Of a DNA stretch of 64,000 nt, positions 1-7,376 are shown in pieces. Source of the stretch: Paracoccaceae bacterium. GTDB lineage: Bacteria > Pseudomonadota > Alphaproteobacteria > Rhodobacterales > Rhodobacteraceae. Within the stretch, counting starts at the first letter, position 1. Each line of letters opens with the position of its first letter. The position numbers and the translations under genes were made by a program. The stretch lies in NCBI GenBank assembly GCA_030697175.1, contig JAUYQR010000014.1, positions 1 through 64,000 on the forward strand, written 5' to 3'. The notes below the pieces were generated by a model. It had not been told where the DNA came from. It made no database searches and saw only the letters and a program-made list of their open reading frames with translations.

Positions 1-164
1 AAATCCTTCTGGTGCGCGAAACGCGACAACCGTATCCTTCGTCATGTGGCATATCCTTTTCTCTGCGAGAACTGCGGCGCGTCAACAACGCCTTGATATG
101 CCACCCAATCCCCCCGTCACCAACTTTCAGCTATAGCTCCGTTGGGCGAGGTCATGGGGCAAGA

Positions 165-318
165 ATGAAAAAGCTATTGTGGGTCAAATTCGGCTGGTCA
201 GACTTCTATCGTGGAGGCCCGGTCGACGGCAATTTCCCTTTCATCAAAGGCGGTGAGCAGGGTCATGAGGCTTGGAACTTCCTTCCGCAGGAGGGCGGCT
301 TATTTTACTGTTATACGC
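165..318 (+). pseudogene. N-terminal fragment of an unknown protein cut by the IS
   Basis: An ATG at 165 opens about 51 codons beginning MKKLLWVKFGW, rich in aromatic residues and glycine, with a GGPVDGNF stretch and a GHEAWNFLP stretch. The reading breaks at the left inverted repeat of the IS5-like element at 319, and what follows in frame is IS sequence. This looks like the conserved start of an uncharacterised protein family whose remainder was lost on insertion. I do not recognise a function. Bases 1-164 contain no gene that I can support. Confidence 0.4.
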
Positions 319-784
319 GGATCTGTTGCACAAATCGGTTGACCGACGCAGTTCCCCTTTCCCTGGACGGACTTATCCTACGACCTGTGTGACTGGCGTG
401 CCGAGGGCCGTGAAGCCGTTCAGCACGGCCACACGGACCTGGAACTCGGCGACCTGACGGTCGAAGTCTCTTGCGCTCAGCCGCTGGCCCAGCAGTTTCA
501 GACAATGCATCTTGGTTTCGACGCGGCTCCGGCGGTGGTAACCGCTCCATCGTCGCCAGATGGTTCGACCGAAGCGTTTCGACGCGCGAAGTGCCTCGTT
601 CCGCGCGATTGCCCCCGCTGTGTCGGGCTTCCACGGCTTGGCGTTCTTGCGCGGCGGTATGATGGCCGTATCACCGCGGGCGGCGATGGCCTCGTGGCAC
701 TTGCGGGTGTCGAAGGCGCCGTCGGCGGTGATGCTGGCGATCTCCTGCTCGGGTGGTATCTGGTCCAGAAGTTCCGGCAGCATG

Positions 785-824
785 CCTCGCCGGTTCACTC
801 GAACCGGTGGCGTTCACCGGCTCG
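785..824. repeat. Palindrome-rich insertion in transposase
   Basis: Relative to the expected transposase reading (GDA-PMLPELLDQ) there is extra sequence here. It holds two abutting hairpins: CCGGTTC/GAACCGG (790-796 with 801-807) and CCGGTG/CACCGG (804-809 with 815-820). It differs in sequence from the two AACAGTCC palindromes further along the same gene. Confidence 0.5.
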
Positions 825-947
825 ACATCGCCGACGTCGCTGCTGGTGAGCTCCGCCGCCCGGACTTCCAGCGTTTGCTCATCAATTCCGATGTGGATCT
901 TGCGCCAGACGCGCCGTTTGGAACCACCGTGCTTGCGCCTTCGTCGG

Positions 948-972
948 GCAAACAGTCCCCCGGACTGTTTGC
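948..972. repeat. Short palindromic element, copy 1
   Basis: Perfect 11-base arms GCAAACAGTCC and GGACTGTTTGC flank a CCC loop. The element sits inside about 45 bases that interrupt the transposase right after the EGEGEW motif and shift its frame. It shares the core AAACAGTCC...GGACTGTTT with the copy at 1220-1244. Confidence 0.75.
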
Positions 973-1219
973 TGACCCTCCTCAGTCCACTCGCCTTCGC
1001 CTTCGACCTTGATCCCGGTGCTGTCGATCAAAAGGTGCAAGGGTCCCGCTGACCCGCGATAGGGAATGTTGACCTTCAACGTCTTCTGACGGCGGCTGAG
1101 GGTGCTGAAGTTCGGCACCTCCCAGTCCAGGCCGATCAGGCCCAACAGGCTCTCGACGAACCCTGTCGTCTGCCGCAGTGCCATGCCGAACCGTCCCGGG
1201 GCTCCGCCCGTTCAGGGCT

Positions 1220-1244
1220 GAAAACAGTCCACCGGACTGTTTTC
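1220..1244. repeat. Short palindromic element, copy 2
   Basis: Perfect 11-base arms GAAAACAGTCC and GGACTGTTTTC flank an ACC loop. The element separates the transposase N-terminus (ending LTMK) from the VLFGMALRQ continuation. The core is the same as the copy at 948-972, so it looks like a small dispersed repeat that inserted twice into one gene. Confidence 0.75.
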
Positions 1245-1526
1245 CGGGCGCCCTTCACCCTTCATCGTCAGGCAGGTCTGGATCGCCGCATCGCTGTAGT
1301 CGGGCTGTCGGCCGCGCTTGCCGGTTGGCGCAGCCTCCCAGACCATGGTGGGATCGAACCAGATCGTCAGCGAGCCGCGGCGCTTGAGCGCTTCGTTATA
1401 GGATGGCCAGTTCCTGGTCTTGTAGGCGGGGGGTGTGGGTCTGCTCATGCCGCACGGCTACCACACTGGATTCACAAGATGAATCCCAAAAGGGTTTTGT
1501 GCAACAGAGCCGTGCCGATACCATAG

Positions 1527-1745
1527 CAGGCCGCCTACACCAAGCAGCGCCGCATCCACCGAGTGCCGATCTCGCACGAAGCGGTGGCCCTGATCCGCCT
1601 GCGCCGCGAAATCGTGCCGAGAGGTTGCCCGTTCCTCTTCCCCGGGAATGTGCCCGACCAGCCGGTCGGTGATCCCAAGCGCTTCTGGCCCAAGATGCAG
1701 AAGGTCGCGCAGATCCCCGACGTCCGCATCCACGACACTCGCCCT
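1527..1745 (+). pseudogene. Tyrosine recombinase (integrase) C-terminal fragment
   Basis: An open stretch with no start of its own reads KQRRIHRVPISHEAVALI, then FLFPGN, then PDVRIHDTRP. This resembles the part of a phage-type tyrosine integrase running from the catalytic lysine hairpin to the HxxR box. A stop (TAG at 1524) precedes it and the IS right end lies just upstream. The frame loses similarity after the HDTR box, so the final tyrosine region is missing. It is a remnant that supports past mobile-element activity here. Confidence 0.6.
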
Positions 1746-1750
1746 ATGGG

Positions 1751-1990
1751 ATGCGGGAGTTTCACCGCGTAATAGGGGGCGCGGCCTATGCCGAGCGCCT
1801 TTCCCGGGCCGCAACGCAGGCCGGCGCGTGGATGCTGACGCGCCATGCGGTCACCGCCATCGACGGCCGGGTCCACCTGGCGACCCCCGATGGCCCCCTG
1901 ACCCTGACCCCAGACCGCATCCTTCTGGCGACTGGCGCACGTGACCGGATCGTCGCGATGGCCGGCGGTTTCCTTCCCGATCTGCCCGAC
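1751..1990 (+). pseudogene. FAD-dependent oxidoreductase fragment
   Basis: The frame reads IGGAAYAERLSRAATQAGAW, then VHLATPDGPLTLTPDRILLATGARD. The last part matches the ATG motif (ILLATGAR) found before the second FAD-contact region of pyridine-nucleotide-type flavoproteins. Similarity stops near 1990, and the C-terminal continuation looks like read-through into the regulator's upstream region. The fragment has no N-terminal Rossmann GxGxxG, so it is an internal piece of a broken gene. Confidence 0.45.
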
Positions 1991-2106
1991 CCGGTGTCGC
2001 CGTCTGCCGGAAATCCTGCGCGGCAGCCGCCTGCGGCCTCGGGCGGGCTTGAGAAGTTCCCTGACAGAACGTAAACTTGCTTGGCAGTCGTGCGGGGAGC
2101 GTCGTT

Positions 2107-3558
2107 TTGGCCAGCTTTCAAACGGTTCTGGTTCAGTCGGCCGATCCCGAGGTGATCGCGGCCGTGTCGCGCGCGCTGAGCGAAGCCGACGAATACCGCG
2201 TGATCTATTGCGAGGATGACCGCAGCGCGATCCGCCGGCTGGAGGAAGTGAACGTCAACCTCTTTCTCTACGATTGCGGCGACGAGGTCGCGGCACCAGA
2301 GAGCGCGCTCCTGCGCTCACGCCTCGCGCATACCTCCTGCACCCGCATCCTGCTGCTGGACCGCGACAAGGTCAGGTCGGGCCACGCGCTGGCGACCCGG
2401 ACGGCCTCTTTCCTGTTCCTGTTCAAGCCGCTGGATCCGGCGCAGTTGGGCCTGGTCGCCAAGCGGGCGCTGGAACAGGCGGAACTGGCGCGTCGGCACC
2501 GCATCCTCAGCCGCGAGCTGAAACTGTCGCTTGACGACGACATCTTTCAGGGCCTGCAGGAAAACTTTGTCCAGGGTGGCTATTCGCAGTTCGAGCGGCT
2601 GGTCTTCGTCAGCCCGAAGATGGCCGAACTGGTCGCCGAGGCGCAGATGGCCGCCAAGACCAACATGCCGGTGCTGATCCAGGGCGACACCGGCACCGGC
2701 AAGGAGCTTCTGGCCCGCGCGATCCATTTCAACTCGCCGCGACGCAAGGCGGCGATGCTGGTGCAGAACTGCGGCGGCATCGCCGAGAACGTGTTGCACT
2801 CCGAGCTTTTCGGCCATGTCCGCGGTGCCTTTCCCGGTGCGATCTCGGACCGGCTGGGGCTGTTTCGCGCGGCGGATGGCGGCACGATCCTGCTGGACGA
2901 GGTGTCCGACATCTCGCCGCAATTCCAGATCGCGCTTCTGCGGTTCCTGCAGGAGGGCGAGGTGAAGCCCTTGGGTTCGGACACCATGCTGCACAGCGAT
3001 GTGCGCATCATCGCGGCGTCGAACAAGCCGCTGGAACGGCTGGTCGAGAAGGGCAGCTTCCGGCGCGACCTCTACTACCGGCTGCGCGGTTTCCAGTTGA
3101 ATGTTCCATCGCTGTCCGAACGCCCCGAGGACATCCCGGTGCTGACGCGCTTTTTCGTCGAGAAATACGCCGGTGTCGTCGGCCGCCGCGTGCTGGGCAT
3201 CACCGCGGACGCACTGCAGCGGCTGGAGGCCTATCCCTTTCCCGGCAACGTGCGGGAACTGGAGACCGAGGTGCAGCGCATGGTCGCGGTGGCCGAGCAG
3301 GGCGGCTACATCGCCTTCCGGCACCTCTCGGACAAGATCTCGAAGACGCCAGTGCCGGATCGAAGTCCGTTTCCCGCCCTGACCTCCGGGGGCAGCCTCA
3401 AGGACATCGTGGAACAGGTCGAACGCTCGGTGGTCGAGCGCGCGCTGGACCGTCACCAGTGGAACCAGAGCAAGGTCGCCTCCGATCTGGGGTTGTCGCG
3501 CGTCGGCCTGGCCAACAAGATCAGGCGCTACGATATCCGTCGGGAGCGGCGGGCATGA
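2107..3558 (+). CDS. NtrC-family hydrogenase regulator (HoxA/HupR-like)
   Basis: This is a probable transcriptional activator of the hydrogenase genes that follow. I chose TTG 2107 because GGGGAG at 2094-2099 is well spaced and because the receiver-like domain starts there (483 residues). Domains in order: degenerate receiver (1-135), AAA+ sigma-54-interaction domain with Walker A GDTGTGKE, GAFPGA in place of the usual GAFTGA, and Walker B GGTILLDE, then a C-terminal Fis-type helix-turn-helix (NQSKVASDLGLSRVGLANKI). In the receiver the usual acidic pair is replaced (VLVQSAD), although a strand-3 Asp (FLYDC) and the KP lysine remain. Altered T in GAFTGA and loss of the acidic pocket suggest non-standard activation or sigma partnership. 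Its stop overlaps the next start (ATGA). An NtrC-type regulator of another function is possible. Confidence 0.8.
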   Translation: MASFQTVLVQSADPEVIAAVSRALSEADEYRVIYCEDDRSAIRRLEEVNVNLFLYDCGDEVAAPESALLRSRLAHTSCTRILLLDRDKVRSGHALATRTASFLFLFKPLDPAQLGLVAKRALEQAELARRHRILSRELKLSLDDDIFQGLQENFVQGGYSQFERLVFVSPKMAELVAEAQMAAKTNMPVLIQGDTGTGKELLARAIHFNSPRRKAAMLVQNCGGIAENVLHSELFGHVRGAFPGAISDRLGLFRAADGGTILLDEVSDISPQFQIALLRFLQEGEVKPLGSDTMLHSDVRIIAASNKPLERLVEKGSFRRDLYYRLRGFQLNVPSLSERPEDIPVLTRFFVEKYAGVVGRRVLGITADALQRLEAYPFPGNVRELETEVQRMVAVAEQGGYIAFRHLSDKISKTPVPDRSPFPALTSGGSLKDIVEQVERSVVERALDRHQWNQSKVASDLGLSRVGLANKIRRYDIRRERRA

Positions 3559-3794
3559 CAGGGGAAAGCGATTCCGATGACCCCTCTCGGTCCCATGTCG
3601 TTGCCTTTCCGGGTCCGAGCAAGCGTTGGCCAAAAGCGCAGGCTCCAGTCCGAAACCTGGGCCTGACCCCACTGTCCAAGGCACTTGGACCTGTCGCGTT
3701 GAATCCGAAGGGACACTGGTGCGACCGTTGCGGCGGGGTCTGGTACAGTCATTTCGGCGAGGCACGCTGCCCGTCTTGCGGCGGCCGCTGCTGA
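3555..3794 (+). CDS. Small zinc-ribbon protein
   Basis: This 79-residue protein starts at ATG 3555, overlapping the regulator stop by four bases, so it is translationally coupled to it. The first 50 residues are low-complexity and probably flexible. The C-terminus holds C56-x2-C59-x12-C72-x2-C75, a zinc-ribbon arrangement, with a final Cys79. I do not recognise a named family. The Cys spacing equals that of the zinc module of HypA (C73-x2-C76-x12-C89-x2-C92 in E. coli), and the HypA of this cluster lacks that module. A partnership is therefore conceivable but unproven. It could equally be a small regulator partner or a rubredoxin-like metal protein. Confidence 0.65.
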   Translation: MTGESDSDDPSRSHVVAFPGPSKRWPKAQAPVRNLGLTPLSKALGPVALNPKGHWCDRCGGVWYSHFGEARCPSCGGRC

Positions 3795-3807
3795 TCAGGT
3801 CGGCGCG

Positions 3808-3828
3808 ACTGCAAACCAAGTTTGCAGT
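3808..3828. promoter_or_regulatory. Inverted repeat upstream of the hydrogenase operon
   Basis: Perfect 9-base arms ACTGCAAAC and GTTTGCAGT flank a CAA spacer, just after the zinc-ribbon gene and about 170 bases before hhyS. The arms have moderate GC and no T-run follows, so an operator or activator site is more likely than a terminator. Confidence 0.45.
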
Positions 3829-3920
3829 ATGCAGTTTGTTTCACGCATTAGGCCGTGCCGGGCTGCAAGTTGATTTCGGGATGCGGGCCTTGGGCCGTAA
3901 CCTCGCGGTTCATGGATCGG

Positions 3921-3932
3921 CTTGTATACAAG
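3921..3932. promoter_or_regulatory. 12-base palindrome before hhyS
   Basis: CTTGTATACAAG is a perfect palindrome 63 bases upstream of the hhyS start. Its TTGTATACAA core resembles operators of GntR/FadR-type repressors. No cognate repressor gene lies nearby. Confidence 0.4.
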
Positions 3933-3995
3933 AGTCGACCGGATCGCTACCGCTGGCTGGGAGGCCAAGGCAGCTCAACGAGAGGGAGGAAAAGA

Positions 3996-4958
3996 ATGGC
4001 CAATCTGCTTTGGCTGCAAGGTGGTGCGTGCTCGGGGAACACGATGTCGTTCCTCAATGCCGAGGAACCGAGCGCGTGTGACCTCGTGACCGATTTCGGC
4101 ATCAACATCCTGTGGCAGCCCTCGTTGGGACTGGAACTTGGCGAGAACGTCAAGACCATCCTGAAGAAGTGCATCTCGGGCGAGATCAAGCTCGACATCT
4201 TCGTGTTCGAGGGCACCGTCGTGAACGCGCCCAACGGCACCGGCGAGTGGAACCGTTTCTGTGGCCGCCCGATGAAGGAATGGGTCAAGGAACTGTCGGA
4301 AGCCGCGGATTTCGTCGTGGCGATCGGTGACTGCGCGACCTACGGCGGCATCCCGGCGATGGCGCCGAACCCGTCCGAAAGCGTCGGTCTGCAATTTCTC
4401 AAGCGCGCCAAGGGCGGCTCGCTCGGCACCAACTTCAAGGCGAAGTCGGGCCTTCCGGTCATCAACATTCCGGGTTGCCCGGCGCATCCCGACTGGGTCA
4501 CGCAGATCCTGGTCGCGGTCGCAACGGGCCGTGCGGGCGATCTGACCCTAGACGAGTTCCACCGGCCGAAGACCTTCTTTTCGTCCTTCACCCAGACCGG
4601 TTGCACCCGCAACATGCACTTCGCCTACAAGGTCTCGACCACCGCCTTCGGGCAGCGCAAGGGCTGCCTGTTCTACGATCTCGGCTGCCGCGGACCGATG
4701 ACGCACAGCCCCTGCAACCGCATCCTGTGGAACCGCCACTCGTCGAAGACCCGGGCCGGCATGCCTTGTCTTGGCTGCACGGAACCCGAGTTTCCCTTCT
4801 TCGATCTGAACCCCGGCACCGTCTTCAAGACCCAGACGATGATGGGGGTGCCCAAGGACATGCCGACGGGCGTGGACAAGGTCGGCTACATCAAGCTGAC
4901 CGCCGCCGCCAAGGGCATGGCCCCCAAATGGGCCGAAGAAGACATCTTCGTCGTATAA
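3996..4958 (+). CDS. hhyS: Group 1h [NiFe]-hydrogenase small subunit
   Basis: This is the electron-transfer subunit of the uptake hydrogenase, with 320 residues. ATG 3996 follows a strong GAGGGAGGA site. There is no twin-arginine signal and no C-terminal anchor, so the enzyme is expected in the cytoplasm, unlike classical periplasm-facing HupS. The first cluster motif reads GACSGNTMS: Cys12 is present, but the usual second Cys (CxxC) is Asn15. Other ligand-like cysteines occur in GDCATYGG, NIPGCPAHPD, TGCTRN, KGCLFYDLGC, HSPCNR and MPCLGC. This pattern and the EFPFFDLNPGTVFKTQ tail match the actinobacterial-type high-affinity enzymes. In the Ralstonia eutropha homologue the proximal cluster is reported to have three Cys and one Asp ligand. 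It forms an operon with hhyL 23 bases downstream. Confidence 0.93.
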   Translation: MANLLWLQGGACSGNTMSFLNAEEPSACDLVTDFGINILWQPSLGLELGENVKTILKKCISGEIKLDIFVFEGTVVNAPNGTGEWNRFCGRPMKEWVKELSEAADFVVAIGDCATYGGIPAMAPNPSESVGLQFLKRAKGGSLGTNFKAKSGLPVINIPGCPAHPDWVTQILVAVATGRAGDLTLDEFHRPKTFFSSFTQTGCTRNMHFAYKVSTTAFGQRKGCLFYDLGCRGPMTHSPCNRILWNRHSSKTRAGMPCLGCTEPEFPFFDLNPGTVFKTQTMMGVPKDMPTGVDKVGYIKLTAAAKGMAPKWAEEDIFVV

Positions 4959-4981
4959 CCCCGTTCAGGGAGGAACTGAAA

Positions 4982-6589
4982 ATGACAGCACTATCCAGTG
5001 TCGAGACTCTCGACATCTCCCCGGTTGGCCGCGTCGAAGGCGATCTTGACGTGCGCGTCGATATCCAGGACGGGGTTGTGACCAATGCCTGGACGCACGC
5101 GGAACTGTTCCGCGGCTTCGAGGTGATCCTGAAGGACAAAGACCCGCAGGCGGGCCTCGTGGTGACGCCGCGCGCCTGCGGCATCTGTGGTGCCTCGCAC
5201 CTGACCTGCGCCGCCTGGGCGCTTGACACCGCCTGGGGCACGACGGTGCCGCGCAACGCGATCCTGGCGCGCAACCTGGGCCAGATCGTGGAATCGCTGC
5301 AATCGCTGCCGCGCCACCACTACGGCCTGTTCATGATCGACTATACCAACGCCAACTATGCGGCGAGCCCATTCTACGAAGAGGCGGTCAAGCGCTACTC
5401 GCCCTTCACCGGCACCTCGTATGAGGCGGGCGTGACGATCTCGGGCCGTCCGGTCGAGATCTACGCGCTCTTGGGCGGGCAATGGCCGCATTCGTCCTTC
5501 ATGGTGCCGGGCGGCGTGATGTGTGCCCCGACCCTGACCGACGTGACCCGCGCCTGGGCGATCCTGGAACATTTCCGCCAGAACTGGATCGAGCCGCTGT
5601 GGCTGGGCTGTTCGATGGAACGCTACGAGGAAATCCAGACCCTTGAACAGTTCGAGGCCTGGCTGGACGAAAGCCCGAAACACGCGAATTCGGATCTGGG
5701 CCTGTTCTGGCGCATGTCGAAAGAGATCGGCCTGCAACATTACGGCAAGGGCCACGGCAAGTTCGTGACCTGGGGCTACCTGCCGCATGAGGACAAGTAC
5801 AACAAGCCGACCATCGAAAGCCGGTCCTCGGCGGTGATCATGAAGGCGGGCACCTATGACGGCGCCAGCGACAGCTTCGGCCCGATGGAGCATATCTTCA
5901 CCCGCGAAGATATGACCCATGCCTGGTATGACGAAGGCACGGGCGGCGTGCACCCTTTCGACCGCACGACGAAGCCGATCGCGAAGAACACGATCGATAC
6001 GAATGGAAAGTACTCCTGGGGTACCGCCGTGCGCCACTCCGAAAGCGGCGCGCTCGAGGCCGGTCCGCTGGCGCGGCGCCTGATTGCGGGCAACACAACC
6101 GGCCAGGCCTTCCAGCACAGCGACGGGCTGGTGCTGGACATGTATCGCAAGATGGGCGGCGCCTCGATCATGCTGCGGCACTTCGCGCGGATGCACGAGT
6201 TGTGCATCCTTTACCGCGAGGCCGAGCGCATCCTGCGCGAGTTCCGCCTGAACGACGAGTGGTACATCAAGCCGACCGAACGGGACGGCAAGGGCTGGGG
6301 CGCCACCGAGGCAATCCGGGGCGCGCTTTGCCACTGGATCGAGGTCAAGAACGGCAAGATCGCGAACTACCAGATCATCGCGCCGACCACCTGGAACGTC
6401 GGTCCGCGGTCCGCCGACGGCCAGCGCGGCCCGATCGAGGAGGCCCTGATCGGCACCCCGATCAAGAACAAGCACGACCCGGTCGAGGTCGGGCACGTCT
6501 GCCGGTCCTATGACAGCTGCCTCGTCTGCACCGTGCACGCGCATGACGGCGACACCGGCGAAGAACTGGCCCGTTTCCGGACCGCCTGA
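4982..6589 (+). CDS. hhyL: Group 1h [NiFe]-hydrogenase large subunit
   Basis: This is the catalytic subunit (535 residues) carrying the NiFe(CN)2CO site that oxidises H2. ATG 4982 follows GGGAGGA. The two metal-binding motifs are RAC66GIC69GASH near the N-terminus and DSC513LVC516TVH519 near the C-terminus. The 16 residues after His519 are expected to be removed by the maturation protease encoded at 7349-7849. The lengths and the SYDSCLVCTVH form of the second motif differ from the DPCxxCxxH of classical uptake enzymes and agree with the high-affinity 1h type. A 19-bp hairpin follows the stop codon. Confidence 0.93.
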   Translation: MTALSSVETLDISPVGRVEGDLDVRVDIQDGVVTNAWTHAELFRGFEVILKDKDPQAGLVVTPRACGICGASHLTCAAWALDTAWGTTVPRNAILARNLGQIVESLQSLPRHHYGLFMIDYTNANYAASPFYEEAVKRYSPFTGTSYEAGVTISGRPVEIYALLGGQWPHSSFMVPGGVMCAPTLTDVTRAWAILEHFRQNWIEPLWLGCSMERYEEIQTLEQFEAWLDESPKHANSDLGLFWRMSKEIGLQHYGKGHGKFVTWGYLPHEDKYNKPTIESRSSAVIMKAGTYDGASDSFGPMEHIFTREDMTHAWYDEGTGGVHPFDRTTKPIAKNTIDTNGKYSWGTAVRHSESGALEAGPLARRLIAGNTTGQAFQHSDGLVLDMYRKMGGASIMLRHFARMHELCILYREAERILREFRLNDEWYIKPTERDGKGWGATEAIRGALCHWIEVKNGKIANYQIIAPTTWNVGPRSADGQRGPIEEALIGTPIKNKHDPVEVGHVCRSYDSCLVCTVHAHDGDTGEELARFRTA

Positions 6590-6596
6590 CCCATCT

Positions 6597-6638
6597 CCCC
6601 CGAAGCGATTCCGCCCTGTGGCGGGATCGTTTCGGGGG
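6597..6638 (+). other. Strong intercistronic hairpin after hhyL
   Basis: A 19-pair stem (6597-6615 with 6620-6638, two G-T wobbles) with loop CTGT begins 8 bases after the hhyL stop. There is no T-run, so it is more likely an mRNA-stabilising or partial-attenuation element separating structural from accessory genes than a full terminator. Confidence 0.6.
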
Positions 6639-6664
6639 AAACGCACACCGGTGGGGAGGCCGTC

Positions 6665-7051
6665 ATGAGCGAAAACGAGGATGCCGTCGCCACGGCGCGG
6701 GATACGAAGTACTTCATAGACCGCTACGGCCTTTCACCGGCTGATGCGGATCATGACATGCTGCTTCGTATGATCGAAGATATGTTTGCGGACGGGCTTG
6801 TGACCGAGGTGGAGCCCTTCCCGGAAACCGACCGCGAGTTCGGCAAGCTGCTGGACATCCTGCGGCCGCTGAGCGCTGACGAACTGCGCGAGAAGCTGGT
6901 GATCTCGGGCTGGATCCTCGAACCCTACGGGCCGGACCGGATGCGCTGTCAGGAATGCATGTATTATCTGGTGCATCGGCGCTGGTGCGATCTGCCCGAA
7001 CTCAACCTGCCTGCCAAGCCGGACTGGTGGTGCAGGCTCTGGCGCATCTGA
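6665..7051 (+). CDS. Four-cysteine hydrogenase accessory protein 1
   Basis: This is a 128-residue soluble protein starting at ATG 6665 after GGGGAGG. The C-terminal third carries CQECMYYLVHRRWCDLPEL and ends WWCRLWRI, giving four cysteines in the order C-x2-C-x9-C-x15-C. A matching block is found in the next gene, so the two are tandem paralogues that diverged in their N-termini. Four conserved Cys among aromatic residues could hold an Fe-S cluster or zinc. The position directly after the structural genes suggests an electron-transfer or assembly partner. I do not recognise a named family. Confidence 0.75.
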   Translation: MSENEDAVATARDTKYFIDRYGLSPADADHDMLLRMIEDMFADGLVTEVEPFPETDREFGKLLDILRPLSADELREKLVISGWILEPYGPDRMRCQECMYYLVHRRWCDLPELNLPAKPDWWCRLWRI

Positions 7052-7061
7052 AAGGTCACGC

Positions 7062-7376
7062 ATGATGGACATGGATGCCTTGCGTCGAACGATTGCCGAC
7101 CGCCTCGCGGCGGGGCTCAAGACCGAGGTCTGGCCACGGGCCGGAACGAGCGAAGAGGTCAACGCCATCATCAACCGGCTTCAGGTCGAAGCCGGTGACG
7201 ACCTGGACCGCAAGCTGATCATCGCAGGCCTTACCGACCACACGATCGAAGTCGAGGACATGCCGCAACCCTGCGAGACCTGCATGTACTACAAGGTCCA
7301 CGCCAGGTTCTGCGATCTTCCCGAACTGATGCTTCCGGTCGAGCCCGCATGGTCCTGCAGGTTGTGGCGGATTTGA
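7062..7376 (+). CDS. Four-cysteine hydrogenase accessory protein 2
   Basis: This 104-residue protein is a paralogue of the preceding gene, starting 10 bases after it. The C-terminal block CETCMYYKVHARFCDLPEL...WSCRLWRI has the same four Cys and the same spacing as the upstream copy. The N-terminus is shorter. The conserved CMYY, CDLPEL and CRLWRI boxes define the family. It is probably a small Fe-S or zinc protein acting with the hydrogenase, but the function is unknown. Its 3' end overlaps the start assigned to the maturation protease. Confidence 0.75.
   Translation: MMDMDALRRTIADRLAAGLKTEVWPRAGTSEEVNAIINRLQVEAGDDLDRKLIIAGLTDHTIEVEDMPQPCETCMYYKVHARFCDLPELMLPVEPAWSCRLWRI

Larger units (their letters stand above)
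373..1448 (-). pseudogene. IS5-family DDE transposase, broken into three frames
   Basis: Three minus-strand pieces make one IS5 transposase. The N-terminus starts at 1448 (MSRPTPPAYKTRNWPSYNEA). A middle piece at about 1190-980 contains LLIDSTGIKVEGEGEW. The C-terminus lies at about 785-373 and contains SITADGAFDTRKCHEAI and RRSRVETKMHCLKLLGQRL, the latter with the family's Y/R-(x)n-E signature. Between the pieces are short palindromic inserts (around 1220-1244, 948-972 and 790-820) that shift or lengthen the frame. The protein cannot be made intact, so the gene is dead unless supplied in trans. Confidence 0.8.
319..1511 (-). mobile_element. Decayed IS5-family insertion sequence
   Basis: The element is bounded by matching ends: TCTGTTGCACAAA near 322-334, and its reverse complement TTTGTGCAACAGA at 1496-1508. 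GG flanks the left match and CC follows the right match at 1510-1511, which extends the inverted repeat. It encodes a single transposase on the minus strand that no longer has one open frame. Its length is about 1.19 kb, inflated by three short palindromic insertions. I could not identify a target-site duplication, and the flanks carry different genes, which suggests later rearrangement. Confidence 0.7.

Noticed and set aside
2317-3819. Long minus-strand open frame across the regulator
   Set aside because: No recognisable motif or ribosome site; it is a mirror of the regulator's coding pattern. The same holds for antisense frames over hhyL, hypF, hypD, purD, trkH and glyS.
3848-3866. Sigma-54-like -24/-12 site before hhyS
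   Set aside because: GG and GC have the right spacing but the remaining positions of TGGCAC-N5-TTGC do not match, so it is too weak to list.
4475-4981. N-terminal extension of hhyL into hhyS
   Set aside because: The frame is open but the arginine-rich translation is a shadow of hhyS. ATG 4982 has a proper ribosome site and the family start.
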